Below, one piece after another: positions 8,492 through 18,000 of a stretch of 64,000 bases of DNA. This DNA is from Luteolibacter flavescens (lineage in GTDB: Bacteria > Verrucomicrobiota > Verrucomicrobiia > Verrucomicrobiales > Akkermansiaceae). Position 1 is the first letter of the stretch. The number at the start of each line of letters is the position of its first letter. The notes beneath the pieces are model-generated. The model saw only the letters and a list, made by a program, of their open reading frames with translations. It searched no databases and was not told where the DNA came from. A program made the position numbers and the translations under genes. The stretch lies in assembly GCF_025950085.1 (NCBI RefSeq), contig NZ_JAPDDS010000003.1, forward strand, positions 124,001-188,000. Direction: 5' to 3'.

Positions 8492-8874
8492 GCCTGCCGG
8501 GTCAGTTGGTCCGCTTCGGCTGCGTGGGAGTGGCCGCCTCGGCGGTGCATCTCGTGGTGGTGTCCGCACTCGTTCCCGCCGGGATACTCCCGCTGGTGGC
8601 AAATGTCGCGGGATTCGCTGCGGCATTCCACGTGAGCTACTACGGTCATCGTGGATGGACCTTCCGCAGGCGCGGCGGATCGCGGGAGTATGGGCGAATG
8701 CTCGGCGTCTCTCTGGCCGGCTTTGCCATGAATGAAGTGCTCTACGCCGGCCTGCTGGCATTCACGCCGCTCGACTACCGGGTGGCGCTCGCCATCGTCC
8801 TGCTGGCGGTCGCCTGCGGGACCTTCCTCGCGGCGCGCGGCTGGGTCTTCACGCGACCGGTGGAAAGCCGCTAG
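8488..8874 (+). CDS. GtrA-family membrane protein (polyprenyl-phosphate sugar flippase)
   Basis: 128 residues with four predicted transmembrane helices. The start is the ATG at 8488, overlapping the GT2 stop. GtrA hallmarks are visible: an N-terminal LVRFGCVGVAASAVHLVV, and SYYGHRGWTFRR between helices 2 and 3. GtrA proteins are thought to flip the lipid-linked sugar made by GtrB to the periplasm, where a GT-C enzyme (here GT39) uses it. Confidence 0.9.
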   Translation: MSLPGQLVRFGCVGVAASAVHLVVVSALVPAGILPLVANVAGFAAAFHVSYYGHRGWTFRRRGGSREYGRMLGVSLAGFAMNEVLYAGLLAFTPLDYRVALAIVLLAVACGTFLAARGWVFTRPVESR

Positions 8875-8925
8875 CCGCTGCATTCCCGCTTTATCACTTG
8901 GCTAATCCCGGGGAGAGGCGATGGA

Positions 8926-9696
8926 TTGCCCACGCCTCCATCACGCCCCGGTCACTTGAGCACAAATCCGAATCCCTACGAAACCGAGCGTTTGCTCGGG
9001 GAATACCTGCTTTTCCACTACGGCAGCGCGGAGGATATCCTCCCCGCATCGGCTCCGGACGGAATGCGGGAGGCGCTGGACTTCGCCGTGCGGACGACGC
9101 GCCATTTCTCCCCCGGTAGCGTGGAAAGCACGCTGGACCTGGGCTGCGCGGTGGGCCGCTCGACCTATGAGCTGTCCCGTAGTTCAGCCCTAACGGTGGG
9201 AATCGATTTCTCGCAGAATTTCATCCGTGCAGCCGCGGCGATGATCGATGCCCCCCTATCCTACCAAAGGCTCGACGAGGGGCATCAGCGGACCCAGCTC
9301 ATCGCCAAACTGCCGGACGGACTGCCAGCAAACGAGGTGAGCTTTGAGACCGGCGACGCGATGGACCTGCGGGCGGATCTCGGAAGCTTCGACCGGGTGC
9401 ATGCGGCCAACCTGCTCTGCCGTCTGACCGAGCCGGACCGTCTTCTGGAACGCCTGCCCGCGCTGGTGCGCCCGGGGGGCGAATTGGTCATCGCGACGCC
9501 GTGCACCTGGCTCGGCGAATACACTCCGCCGGAAAATTGGCCGCAGGGCAGCACGCTGGATTGGCTGCGGGAAAGGCTCGGCGGTGCCTTCGAGCTGATC
9601 TCGGTGGCTGACGAGCCATTCCTGATCCGCGAGACCGCGAGGAAGTTCCAGTGGACGGCCTCGATGGTAACGGCGTGGAAGCGGCTATCGGCGTAG
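8926..9696 (+). CDS. OvoA C-terminal-type methyltransferase (putative 4-mercaptohistidine N1-methyltransferase)
   Basis: About 256 residues from TTG 8926, which has a good ribosome site (GGAGAGG at 8912-8918); a second TTG at 8956 is also possible. The N-terminus NPYETERLLGEYLLFHYGS is characteristic of the methyltransferase part of ovothiol synthase OvoA. A SAM-binding Rossmann fold follows, with TLDLGCAVGRSTYELS (motif I) and an acidic end at GIDFS. In ovothiol synthesis this domain methylates N1 of the thiohistidine. The sulfoxide synthase half of OvoA is not adjacent, so the enzyme is stand-alone here. It converges with tsaB, overlapping by 12 bases. Confidence 0.75.
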   Translation: MPTPPSRPGHLSTNPNPYETERLLGEYLLFHYGSAEDILPASAPDGMREALDFAVRTTRHFSPGSVESTLDLGCAVGRSTYELSRSSALTVGIDFSQNFIRAAAAMIDAPLSYQRLDEGHQRTQLIAKLPDGLPANEVSFETGDAMDLRADLGSFDRVHAANLLCRLTEPDRLLERLPALVRPGGELVIATPCTWLGEYTPPENWPQGSTLDWLRERLGGAFELISVADEPFLIRETARKFQWTASMVTAWKRLSA

Positions 9697-10350
9697 CAGC
9701 GGGTGCCCGCCCTTTGCCTCCGTGACGTGCGGCGGGCGCAGGTAGGCCGGCTGCACGGGCTGGGCGGCCAGTCTCGCGCGATCTTCCGCGGGAAGAGCGA
9801 GCCACGCCTTCGCGAGTTGCGCGGCGGTCGGTTGCTCGGTGGTCACCTGCGAGGCCAGATCCTCGGGCAGGCCGACCTTTGCCACGGACTCCAGGGAATA
9901 CACTGGCAGCCCGGCACCCAGCACCCCGCGAATCTCATTGGCCAAGGTGTCCACGTCGCAGAGCACCGGCTCCTGGCCGTAGCCCGCCCGCCATGCGCTG
10001 CCGCGCCGGGCATCCCCGACGGCCAGCGCCCCCGCCCGCGCGGATGGCACCGCGAGCAGCGAACTGAGCCCGATGGCCGGGCAGCCGTGGACCAAGGCCA
10101 CACCCTGGCCCGCGGCGATCCCCACACGGGTGCCGCTGTAGCTGCCGGGGCCGGTGCCGATGACGATCTCGGCGAGGGCTTCACCCTGATTCAAACAGGC
10201 AAGCGCCCGCTCCAAGGGATCGAAGAGCAGGGCATTGTGGCTACGGTCCCCGGTGAAAGTCTCCTGAAACACGATATCCGCGCCCCTCAGCAGGGCAAGC
10301 GAAGCTCTGGCGGTGCTGCTTTCGATGAACAGTCGGGCGGTCTCCGGCAC
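9685..10350 (-). CDS. tsaB: tRNA threonylcarbamoyladenosine biosynthesis protein TsaB
   Basis: 221 residues from a GTG start. The N-terminus RLFIESSTARASLALL and the GTGPGSYSGTRVGIAAGQGVAL signature identify the TsaB/YeaZ family, which partners TsaD in making t6A37 in ANN-decoding tRNAs. The length is usual. It has the usual inactive ASKHA-fold character. Its 3' end overlaps the convergent methyltransferase gene by 12 bases. No other tsa gene is in the window. Confidence 0.9.
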   Translation of the reverse strand: MPETARLFIESSTARASLALLRGADIVFQETFTGDRSHNALLFDPLERALACLNQGEALAEIVIGTGPGSYSGTRVGIAAGQGVALVHGCPAIGLSSLLAVPSARAGALAVGDARRGSAWRAGYGQEPVLCDVDTLANEIRGVLGAGLPVYSLESVAKVGLPEDLASQVTTEQPTAAQLAKAWLALPAEDRARLAAQPVQPAYLRPPHVTEAKGGHPLLRR

Positions 10351-10512
10351 GGCCCGAGCATCCGGAAATCCACCAGTTCCGCAACCCGCAAACCTTCCGG
10401 AATCATTGATACTTCAGGCCATTCTGCCTCAGCGTGGATTCTCCCCTTGCCAGCCCCCCAACCAAACCGCTTTCTTCCGTACAAATTCCGCACCCGTAAC
10501 CCCTGATTTTCC

Positions 10513-11643
10513 ATGACCGACTACGCCAAAGGCCTCGAAGGAGTCATCGCCAATGAATCCGCTCTCAGCAACGTGGAGGGCGCCGAAGGCCGCCTGAGCT
10601 ACCTCGGTTACAGCATCGAAGATCTGGTCGAAAACTGCTCCTACGAAGAAGTCGTTTACCTGCTTCATCGCGGTGCGCTTCCGACCCGCGCCCAGCTCGC
10701 GGAAGTGGAGGCCAGCCTGCGCGCCGAGCGCAGCCTGCCGGACGGCCTGATCGACTTCCTGAAGGCCGCGCCCAAGGACGCGAACCCGATGGATGTGACC
10801 CGCACGGCGGTCTCCATGCTCGGCCTGTATGACAAGCGCGCGACCATCGGCACGCCGGACCTTGAGAAGGACGCGGCCATCGCGCTTTCGATTTGTGCGA
10901 AGATTCCGATCATCGTCGCCGCCTTCCACCGCTTCCGCCAGGGCCTTGAGCTGCCGGCCATCCGCACCGACCTCAGCGAAGCCGGACACTTCCTCTACCT
11001 CATCACCGGTGAGACGCCGACGGACGTCGCCACCCGCACGCTGGACGTCGCGCTGACCCTTCATGCCGACCACGGCATGAATGCGTCCACCTTCTCCGCC
11101 CGCGTCACCGTCGCCACGCTGTCGGACATGTACTCCGCCATCACCTCGGCCATCGGCACGCTGAAGGGCCCGCTCCACGGCGGTGCGAATGAAGGCGTGA
11201 TCCACATGCTCCAGGGCATCGGCGAGCTCTCGAAGGTGGACGACTGGGTGGAAGACAAGCTCACCCGCAAGGAGAAGATCATGGGCATCGGCCACCGCGT
11301 CTACAAGGTGCTCGACCCCCGTGCACCGCACCTCCGCAAGCTGGCCGTGCAGCTCACCGAGGAACTCGGCGAGCCGAAGTGGATCCAGATGTCCGAGCGC
11401 ATTGCCGAGATCATGCGCGAGCGCAAGGGTCTCAATGCGAACGTCGATTTCTACTCGGCCACCGTTTACTACTCGCTGGGCATCCCGACGGATCTCTTCA
11501 CCCCCATCTTCGCCATCGCCCGTGCCTCCGGCTGGACCGCGCAGGTGCTGGAACAGCTCCGCGACAACCGCCTCTATCGCCCGCTGACCCTCTACACCGG
11601 CGAGCAGGGCCCGCTGGCGATCACGCCGATCGACGAGCGCTGA
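10513..11643 (+). CDS. gltA: Citrate synthase (short type)
   Basis: 376 residues, the length of the short, Gram-positive/archaeal-type enzymes rather than the 430-residue allosteric form. Active-site residues are visible: the histidine in KGPLHGGANEGV, the histidine in GIGHRVYKVLDPRA, and the aspartate in ANVDFYSATVYY. It condenses oxaloacetate and acetyl-CoA in the TCA cycle. It could in principle be a 2-methylcitrate synthase, but no propionate genes are nearby. It is monocistronic and ends in a hairpin plus a strong terminator. Confidence 0.93.
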   Translation: MTDYAKGLEGVIANESALSNVEGAEGRLSYLGYSIEDLVENCSYEEVVYLLHRGALPTRAQLAEVEASLRAERSLPDGLIDFLKAAPKDANPMDVTRTAVSMLGLYDKRATIGTPDLEKDAAIALSICAKIPIIVAAFHRFRQGLELPAIRTDLSEAGHFLYLITGETPTDVATRTLDVALTLHADHGMNASTFSARVTVATLSDMYSAITSAIGTLKGPLHGGANEGVIHMLQGIGELSKVDDWVEDKLTRKEKIMGIGHRVYKVLDPRAPHLRKLAVQLTEELGEPKWIQMSERIAEIMRERKGLNANVDFYSATVYYSLGIPTDLFTPIFAIARASGWTAQVLEQLRDNRLYRPLTLYTGEQGPLAITPIDER

Positions 11644-11647
11644 AATA

Positions 11648-11670
11648 GTGGCTGCGGCATCTTGCCGCAG
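11648..11670. repeat. Stop-codon-proximal hairpin, copy 1
   Basis: Four bases after the citrate synthase stop, CTGCGGCA (11652-11659) pairs perfectly with TGCCGCAG (11663-11670) around a TCT loop. The 21-base segment beginning at 11648 differs at only two positions from 42406-42426, which sits two bases after the lptE-like stop. This suggests a dispersed palindromic 3'-end element. Confidence 0.65.
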
Positions 11671-11685
11671 AACTCACCTTCTAAC

Positions 11686-11716
11686 AAAACGGCGGGCTTT
11701 CCAGTCCGCCGTTTTT
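11686..11716 (+). terminator. Rho-independent terminator of citrate synthase
   Basis: AAAACGGCGG (11686-11695) pairs with CCGCCGTTTT (11706-11715), with a GCTTTCCAGT loop, and a T-run (11712-11716) closes it. The A/T ends make it partly bidirectional, so it could also serve the minus-strand gene ending at 11760. Confidence 0.85.
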
Positions 11717-11759
11717 CGTTTCCTTCCTGCATTCCCCACGGACACTTCGTGCCGGACTA

Positions 11760-12368
11760 CTACTCCTTCAACTTGATCGTCAGTTCGCCGGAGGAAACCT
11801 TCATCTCCTCGATCCCGGCGACCTTGCCGCCTTTCGCACCGAGGATTTCGCCGAGGATGTCCTTGCCCTTGAGCTGACCGAGCCAGTCATTTGGCAGGGA
11901 GACGCCCCAGAGGGTGAAGTCGTCGAGGACGAGGCTGGGGATGCCTTCGGTGGTCTTCACGATGAAGCGGGCGCGGGCCTTGAGTTTCTTGCCCCCGACC
12001 ACCGGCATGTCGGGATCGAGGTCGGCCTCGTAGCGCGCGTGGACGGCGTCGGTGGCGAGCTCCAGCTTCAGCTTCTCGCCGAGCGTGGTGTGCTCGTTGA
12101 GCAGCCCATTCAGCTCGCGCTCGGTGAGCACGATCTCCTTCTTACCTTTCTCGTAGGTCGGCTCGGCGGGTCCTTCCACCTGCTGGATCGCCTCCACCTT
12201 TTGCTGCACCACCGCCTTCTCCTCGGCGCTGAGCTGCACCGGCTTGATCGGGCGATTCGTCCACCAGACCAGACCGATGCCCACGAGCAAGACGGCGATG
12301 ATGCCGATCAGCACGGGGACGAGACAGGACTTCTTGCGGGGGATGGGAGGCGGCGACGACTCGGACAT
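11760..12368 (-). CDS. Membrane-anchored protein of unknown function
   Basis: 202 residues from the ATG at 12368, giving MSESSPPPIPRKKS; an in-frame upstream codon at 12422 would add 18 residues overlapping cinA. One transmembrane helix lies at about 16-36 (LVPVLIGIIAVLLVGIGLVWW), leaving a periplasmic domain. The domain has a VLTERELNGLLNEH stretch, reminiscent of membrane-anchored DUF2140/YpmS-like proteins, but I do not assign it. It lies 50 bases downstream of cinA in the same direction, so it is probably part of the rsfS-cinA transcription unit. Confidence 0.75.
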   Translation of the reverse strand: MSESSPPPIPRKKSCLVPVLIGIIAVLLVGIGLVWWTNRPIKPVQLSAEEKAVVQQKVEAIQQVEGPAEPTYEKGKKEIVLTERELNGLLNEHTTLGEKLKLELATDAVHARYEADLDPDMPVVGGKKLKARARFIVKTTEGIPSLVLDDFTLWGVSLPNDWLGQLKGKDILGEILGAKGGKVAGIEEMKVSSGELTIKLKE

Positions 12369-12418
12369 GGCAACCGGGAATCTAGCGGCAGATCGCTTTC
12401 CCGGAAGGATAAATCCGC

Positions 12419-13672
12419 TCACGGATTGGAGTCACCCGCAGCACCACCGGCCACCCGGCGGATGCCGTCGAGGGCCGCCTGGCTGACCGCCAGCTTGAAG
12501 TCCTTGCGATTCCGCGGATGGATCTGGCGGACACACAGCGTCTCGCGGCCCTTCGCGGCCCAAGCGAGGAAAACGGTGCCGACCGGCTTCTCCGGGGTGC
12601 CGCCATCCGGCCCTGCGATTCCCGTGACGGCGACCGCGATGTCCGCACCGCTCACCCGCAGGGCACCCTCGGCCATCGCCTTCGCGACAGGCTCGCTCAC
12701 CGCACCGTGGACATCCAGAAGCTCCTGCGGAACCCCCAGCACATCGCGCTTCGCCTCATTCGCATAGGTGACGAAGCCATGGGTGAAAACAGCGCTGCTG
12801 CCGGGGACGTCCGTGAGCCGGTTCGCCACCAGACCGCCGGTGCAGCTCTCCGCCGTGGCCAGCTTCAGACGGCGCTCGATGGCCTGCCGCACGACCGTGG
12901 CCTCCAGCGACGAGCCGTCTTCGGAAAAGATGTTTCTCGCGAACTTCGCCATCGCGATCGCGCGGCCCGCGGCAATCGCCGGAGGCTCCCCGATCAAGCG
13001 CAAGTCCACCTCGCCGACGCGCGCGCAGTAGCCGACCTCCAGCCCGGGGATGACGGCCAGCTCTGCATCGATCTCCTGCTGCAGGTCGCTCTCCCCCACC
13101 CCCGCGATCTTCATTTCGAGAAGCCCGGGCGGCATCGAGAGACCTGCCAGGCCGATCAAGCGCGGCGCGACCTCGGTGCGGAACATCGGATAGAGCTCCC
13201 GGGGCGGCCCGGGCAAAAGGAAGACCGCACAATTCGCCGCGCCATTCAGCCGGGGTGGGATGTAGAGCCCCGGGGCGGTGCCATTGGGATTTGGCAGCAC
13301 ATCCGCGCCCACGGGCACCTGTGCCTGCTTGCGGTTCGAGTCCGCCATCACCTTGTTCCGCGCGGCGAAAAAGGCCTCCAGCGAACGGATCGCCGCCTCG
13401 TCCTCGATGAGCTCGATGCCCAGCACCTCGGACGTCGCCTCGCGCGTCAGGTCATCGCTCGTGGGGCCGAGGCCACCGGTGACGATGACCGCGTCGGCGC
13501 GGGAAACGCATTCGCGGAGAGCGTCGGTGATAGCATCGCCATCCGGCACCGTGGTCAGGCGCTGGATGCGCATGCCCAGCTTGAAAAGCTCCTCGCCGAA
13601 CCACTTGCCGTGGGTGTTCAGGACTTTCCCCAGGAGCAACTCCGTACCGGTCGTCAGGATCTCGATGCGCAC
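12419..13672 (-). CDS. cinA: CinA-family nicotinamide-nucleotide amidohydrolase
   Basis: 417 residues from the GTG at 13672, which gives the normal start MRIEILTTGTELLLG; an in-frame ATG at 13723 would add 17 residues without homology. The N-terminal MoaB/MogA-like domain (about 1-170) has TGGLGPTSDDLTREA. The C-terminal amidohydrolase domain (about 255-415) has ATAESCTGGLVANRLTDVPG and GIAGPDGGTPEKPVGTVF. It deamidates NMN to nicotinate mononucleotide and may act on ADP-ribose in the N-terminal part. It follows rsfS, probably in one operon. Confidence 0.92.
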   Translation of the reverse strand: MRIEILTTGTELLLGKVLNTHGKWFGEELFKLGMRIQRLTTVPDGDAITDALRECVSRADAVIVTGGLGPTSDDLTREATSEVLGIELIEDEAAIRSLEAFFAARNKVMADSNRKQAQVPVGADVLPNPNGTAPGLYIPPRLNGAANCAVFLLPGPPRELYPMFRTEVAPRLIGLAGLSMPPGLLEMKIAGVGESDLQQEIDAELAVIPGLEVGYCARVGEVDLRLIGEPPAIAAGRAIAMAKFARNIFSEDGSSLEATVVRQAIERRLKLATAESCTGGLVANRLTDVPGSSAVFTHGFVTYANEAKRDVLGVPQELLDVHGAVSEPVAKAMAEGALRVSGADIAVAVTGIAGPDGGTPEKPVGTVFLAWAAKGRETLCVRQIHPRNRKDFKLAVSQAALDGIRRVAGGAAGDSNP

Positions 13673-13744
13673 GCACCGAGACAGAAAACGGGATCTGCCC
13701 GGAGGCAAGGCCGAAGGTGGCATTCACCCCGGCCGGGAGTCACT

Positions 13745-14095
13745 TCACTTCCAGTCGATCTCCTTGGCGTCCGCCCAGAGGTCTTCCAGTCCGTAGTATT
13801 CGCGCAGTTCCTCGTGCATCACGTGGACCATCACGTCGATGTAATCCAAGACGACCCACTTGGTGTCCGCGTTGCCCTCGGCATTTGCCGGTTTCGCGCC
13901 ATGGATCTCCTCCACGGTGCCGCGGACGTCACGGAGGACGGCGCGCAAGTGGGGCATCGAGGTGCCGGAACAGACGACCATGTAGTCGGTCAGATTCGAC
14001 AGACCGCGGAGGTCCCACACGCGGATCTTGTCCGCTTGGATATCGTCCGCGGCTTTCGCGCACGCCTTTGCCAATTCTAGTCCTTCGACAGCCAT
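13745..14095 (-). CDS. rsfS: Ribosome silencing factor RsfS
   Basis: 116 residues, the usual length. It shows the family core: LTDYMVVCSGTSMPHLRAV, followed by WVVLDYIDVMVHVMHEELREYYGLEDLW. RsfS binds ribosomal protein L14 (uL14) and blocks subunit joining in poor growth conditions. The start ATG at 14095 begins MAVEGLELAKACAKAADDI. It is the first gene of the rsfS-cinA-membrane protein run and is divergent from the exonuclease gene. Confidence 0.93.
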   Translation of the reverse strand: MAVEGLELAKACAKAADDIQADKIRVWDLRGLSNLTDYMVVCSGTSMPHLRAVLRDVRGTVEEIHGAKPANAEGNADTKWVVLDYIDVMVHVMHEELREYYGLEDLWADAKEIDWK

Positions 14096-14203
14096 ATCGT
14101 CCCGCTCGGGGCGCGGACCCTAACGCGTCCGGGCGGCTTGGCCAATCAATTTCAAGGTGTTTCCGGGGTTGCCTCCCCGGGCGGCTTCCGGCTTGCTGGC
14201 CAC

Positions 14204-14965
14204 GTGAAACTCGTTTCCTGGAACGTCAACGGTATCCGCGCCACCCTCGGAAAGGGCCTGCCCGAATTCGTCGCCACCGAGCGCCCGGAGATCCTCTGCC
14301 TCCAGGAGACCAAGGCCCGCGAGACACAGGTGGCGCTGCCGCTGGAGTTCGGCGGCTACCACGCCTACTGGAATTCCGCGGAAAAGCCCGGCTACTCCGG
14401 CGTGGCGGTCTTCACCCGCGAGCAGCCGATTTCCGTGAAGCACGGCATGGGCATCGAGGACCACGACCGCGAGGGCCGGGTGCTCACGCTGGAGTATCCC
14501 GACTTCCACCTGGTGAATGTTTACACGCCGAATTCACAGGATGAGCTGCGCCGCCTGCCCTACCGCATGCTCTGGGACGAGGCCTTCCGCCTCTACCTGC
14601 TGGCGCTGGAGACCTCCGGGAAGCCGGTGATTTTCTGCGGCGACCTGAATGTCGCGCACAACGAGATCGACCTCGCGCGGCCCAGGGAAAACCGGAAGAG
14701 CGCCGGCTTCAGCGACGAGGAGCGGGCGGGCTTCACGAAGCTGCTCGGCAGCGGATTCCACGACACTTTCCGCCATTTCTACCCGGACAAGGCGGGAGCC
14801 TACTCGTGGTGGAGCTTCCGCGGCGGTGCCCGCGCGAACAACGTGGGGTGGCGCATCGACTACTTCGGCGTGACCCAGGGCATCCTCGGCAGCGTGAAGG
14901 ACGCCGCCATCATGCCGCACGTCACCGGCTCGGATCACTGCCCGGTGACGCTGACCCTTGGGTGA
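14204..14965 (+). CDS. xth: Exodeoxyribonuclease III family AP endonuclease
   Basis: 253 residues from the GTG at 14204 (MKLVSWNVNGIRATLGKGL); an upstream TTG at 14138 would add 22 unlike residues. Catalytic features of the EEP fold are present: the LCLQETK glutamate, the FCGDLNVAH aspartate/asparagine, and the terminal GSDHCPV histidine. The YSWWSFRGGARANNVGWRIDY segment is typical of the ExoIII/APE1 group. It repairs abasic sites by incising 5' to the lesion. It stands alone and is divergent from rsfS. Confidence 0.92.
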   Translation: MKLVSWNVNGIRATLGKGLPEFVATERPEILCLQETKARETQVALPLEFGGYHAYWNSAEKPGYSGVAVFTREQPISVKHGMGIEDHDREGRVLTLEYPDFHLVNVYTPNSQDELRRLPYRMLWDEAFRLYLLALETSGKPVIFCGDLNVAHNEIDLARPRENRKSAGFSDEERAGFTKLLGSGFHDTFRHFYPDKAGAYSWWSFRGGARANNVGWRIDYFGVTQGILGSVKDAAIMPHVTGSDHCPVTLTLG

Positions 14966-15059
14966 GCGACGACCGGAATCCAAGGCACCGCAATGGTTCC
15001 GGACGTCACGAAATCGCAGGTTTGCAATTGATCCGGATTTGTGAAGGATTCGCGCGATC

Positions 15060-18000
15060 ATGTCGCGGTTCTCCTTACGCCTGCCCGCACTTCCGGTCCT
15101 CCTGGCACTCGGCCAGACCGCAGGAGCAGCGACGACTCCCGCCTTCCAGGCGATCTGGCGACTCGGCGAGAACAATGGGAACCCGAATGAATTCGGCAGT
15201 CCGACTTGGAACTCGAATGCGGCCCCCGGCTCGCCGACCGCGCGCGATGACGACTACTACCGCCCCGGCACCTACCCCGGATTCGGCGAGGTGGCGGGCG
15301 AGCCGCTGACAAATCTCCAGCGCGGGGTGGTGTCGAATGACCCGCGCACCCGCATCCACTTCCCGCTCACCGCGGCCCAGGCATCGTCATCGTCGCGGCT
15401 GAAGCTGACGGTGGACCTGCTGTGGGGCGGCTCCTCGGCGGTTGGATTTGGCACGCATGACATCGCTATCACGATGAATGGCCGCCCGGTCGGCAGCTAC
15501 CCGGCGATCACGTGGAACCGCACCCTGGAAGTGACTTTTCCTGCCTCATCGGTGAATGCCGTCGCGGGAGCGAATGTCATCCAGATCGAGCGCACCGGCG
15601 GTATCACGGGCGGGACCATCAGCTTTGACTACTTGCAGCTCGATCACGATCTGACCGGGATGGCGGATGCGGACAGTGACGGGCTGCCGCTCTGGTATGA
15701 GGAGGCCTTTGGCCTCAGCGACAGCGACCCGACCGACGCCGCGGCCGATCCCGATGGCGACGGACGGACCACGCTCCAAGAATTCATCGCCGGAACGAAT
15801 CCCACCAACGCGGACACCGACAACGACGGGATCTCCGACTCCGCCGAGATCGCGCTCGGCACGAATCCCCTGCTCCGCGACACCGATGGCGACGGGATTC
15901 CCGACGGCGACGAAACGACCACGAGTCCGCTGCTCGCCGACACCGATGGCGATGGCTACCCGGACAACATCGAGATCGAGCAGGGCACCAATCCAAACTC
16001 GGTGGCGTCCAAGCCCTTCGATTTCCCCGGGGCGATCGGCCTGCAATTCATCGCCGAGTCCCATCAAGCCGCCGTGCTGCCATCCGGCGATCCCGCGGGC
16101 TACTTCCGCTTTCCCCACTGGAATGCCTCGCCGCCGCTGAGCCAGTGGCAATCGGACGGCATCGTTTTGACGGGAAGCCAGACCGGATTGAAGAACCACC
16201 GCGGTCAGGCAACGGCGGTCGCGGCGAACTGGAGCTACCACTTCGCCAATCCGGGGCTTCACAAGGGCGTCAGCGACGAGCGGCTTTTCTCCGGAATGCT
16301 GCGCACCCAGCGGACCGGCACGATCAACTCGAACAACGTCGCCACCACGGTGATCAACACGCCCGCATCCGTGACGCTGACCGGCATCCCGTATGCGACC
16401 TACGACCTGCTCGTGTACGCGGGATACATCTATCCCGGCTCGCGCGCGGTGGTCTCGCGCCAGGGTGATGCGGCGAGCAGCCGCTACCTGATCTCGGCAT
16501 CGGAGCCACCTTTTCGCGGATTCAAGGAAGTCACCTCGACCACCACGCCCCAGTCCGGGAACTACGTCCGCTACCGGAATCTCGGAGGAGCGAACCAGAC
16601 CATCACGCTGACCTCGCTGCCCCCCCTCCCGCCCGCCCCGGGCAACGGTGGCGCCGTGGTGACGAACAACTATGGATCCTACGCCGGCATCCACGGCATC
16701 CAGATCATCGACACCGGGACGGACACCGATGGCGACGGAATCAAGGACGCCATCGAGGTGGAGCACCGGCTGAACCCCGCCGTGCCCGATGCCACCGCGG
16801 ATGCGGACGGAGACGGACTCTCGAATGCGGCGGAACTCGCCACCGGCACCGACCTGCATCACCCGGACAGCGACCGCGACGGCATCCCTGACGGAGCCGA
16901 TGCCGCCCCTCTCAATCCCGACCGCGATGGCGACGGCTTGCTCGATGGCGACGAGGTGAACGGCTCACCCTTCCCTTCCCTGCCCGACGATGCGGACAGC
17001 GACAACGACGGCTACGATGATGCCGACGAACGGGCCGCGGGATCGGACCCGATGTCGGCCAGCAGCGTGCCAGCGCCTGCGCCGACTTGGAATGCCGACA
17101 CCCGCACCTGGACGTGGCGCATCGACAATCTCCGGGTGATCTGGAATCACCCGCAGTCGATGCTCGGCGCGCTGGATGGCAGCGACACCATGCTCTGCGA
17201 AGCGGTGGCCCAGGTGCATCAGGGCAGTTCCAACAAGTCCGTCGGCATCGGCCTGCGCTATCGGGATGGCCGCGTGACGTATCGCTTCCGCTGCATCGAG
17301 GGCCTCTTCCGAGTAGCGGAGATCCCGGACAATCCATCGAAGGCAGACGCGGGCTTCTGGGGCAGTGATTGGGCCAATCCACCTGCCGACCGTTCGCGGG
17401 ACTTCGGCTTCAGCGGCGTCGGCACGATGGACGACACGAAGCCGCTGCGCATGCAATTCACCGCCACCCGGCCGGATCCGGCAGTGAATGCCTGGACGCT
17501 GAATTTCCTGATCGCGGATCTCACAAATCCAGCCAGCCCCGTGCCGATCGCCACCCAGACGTGGTCCGGCGCGCAGGCCATGGAGCCGACCATTCTCAGC
17601 GGCACCACGGTGTGGTCGAATTCGGCAGGGAAGACCGCGAGGGTCAATATCGTGTCGGAAACGGGCGTGAAAACCTACATCAGCCCGACGCCGCTCGGCA
17701 TCGCCGATACCGACAACGACGGGATGCCGGACGCATGGGAAGCAACCCATTCCTTCAACATCAACAGCGCCGCCGATGCCGCGCAGGACGCGGACAACGA
17801 CGGCCTGAGCAACCTCAAGGAATATCTCGTCGGCACGAATCCGCACAACGCCGACAGCGATGGCGACGGCGCATCAGACTCGGTGGAACTGCTGCACGGC
17901 ACCGATCCTCTCTCCGCGGCGAGCAAGCCCGCTTGGTTCAATTTCACCGGCAACATCGCCGACCTCGATGGCGACGGGCTCTCCGATGCATGGGTGCTCT

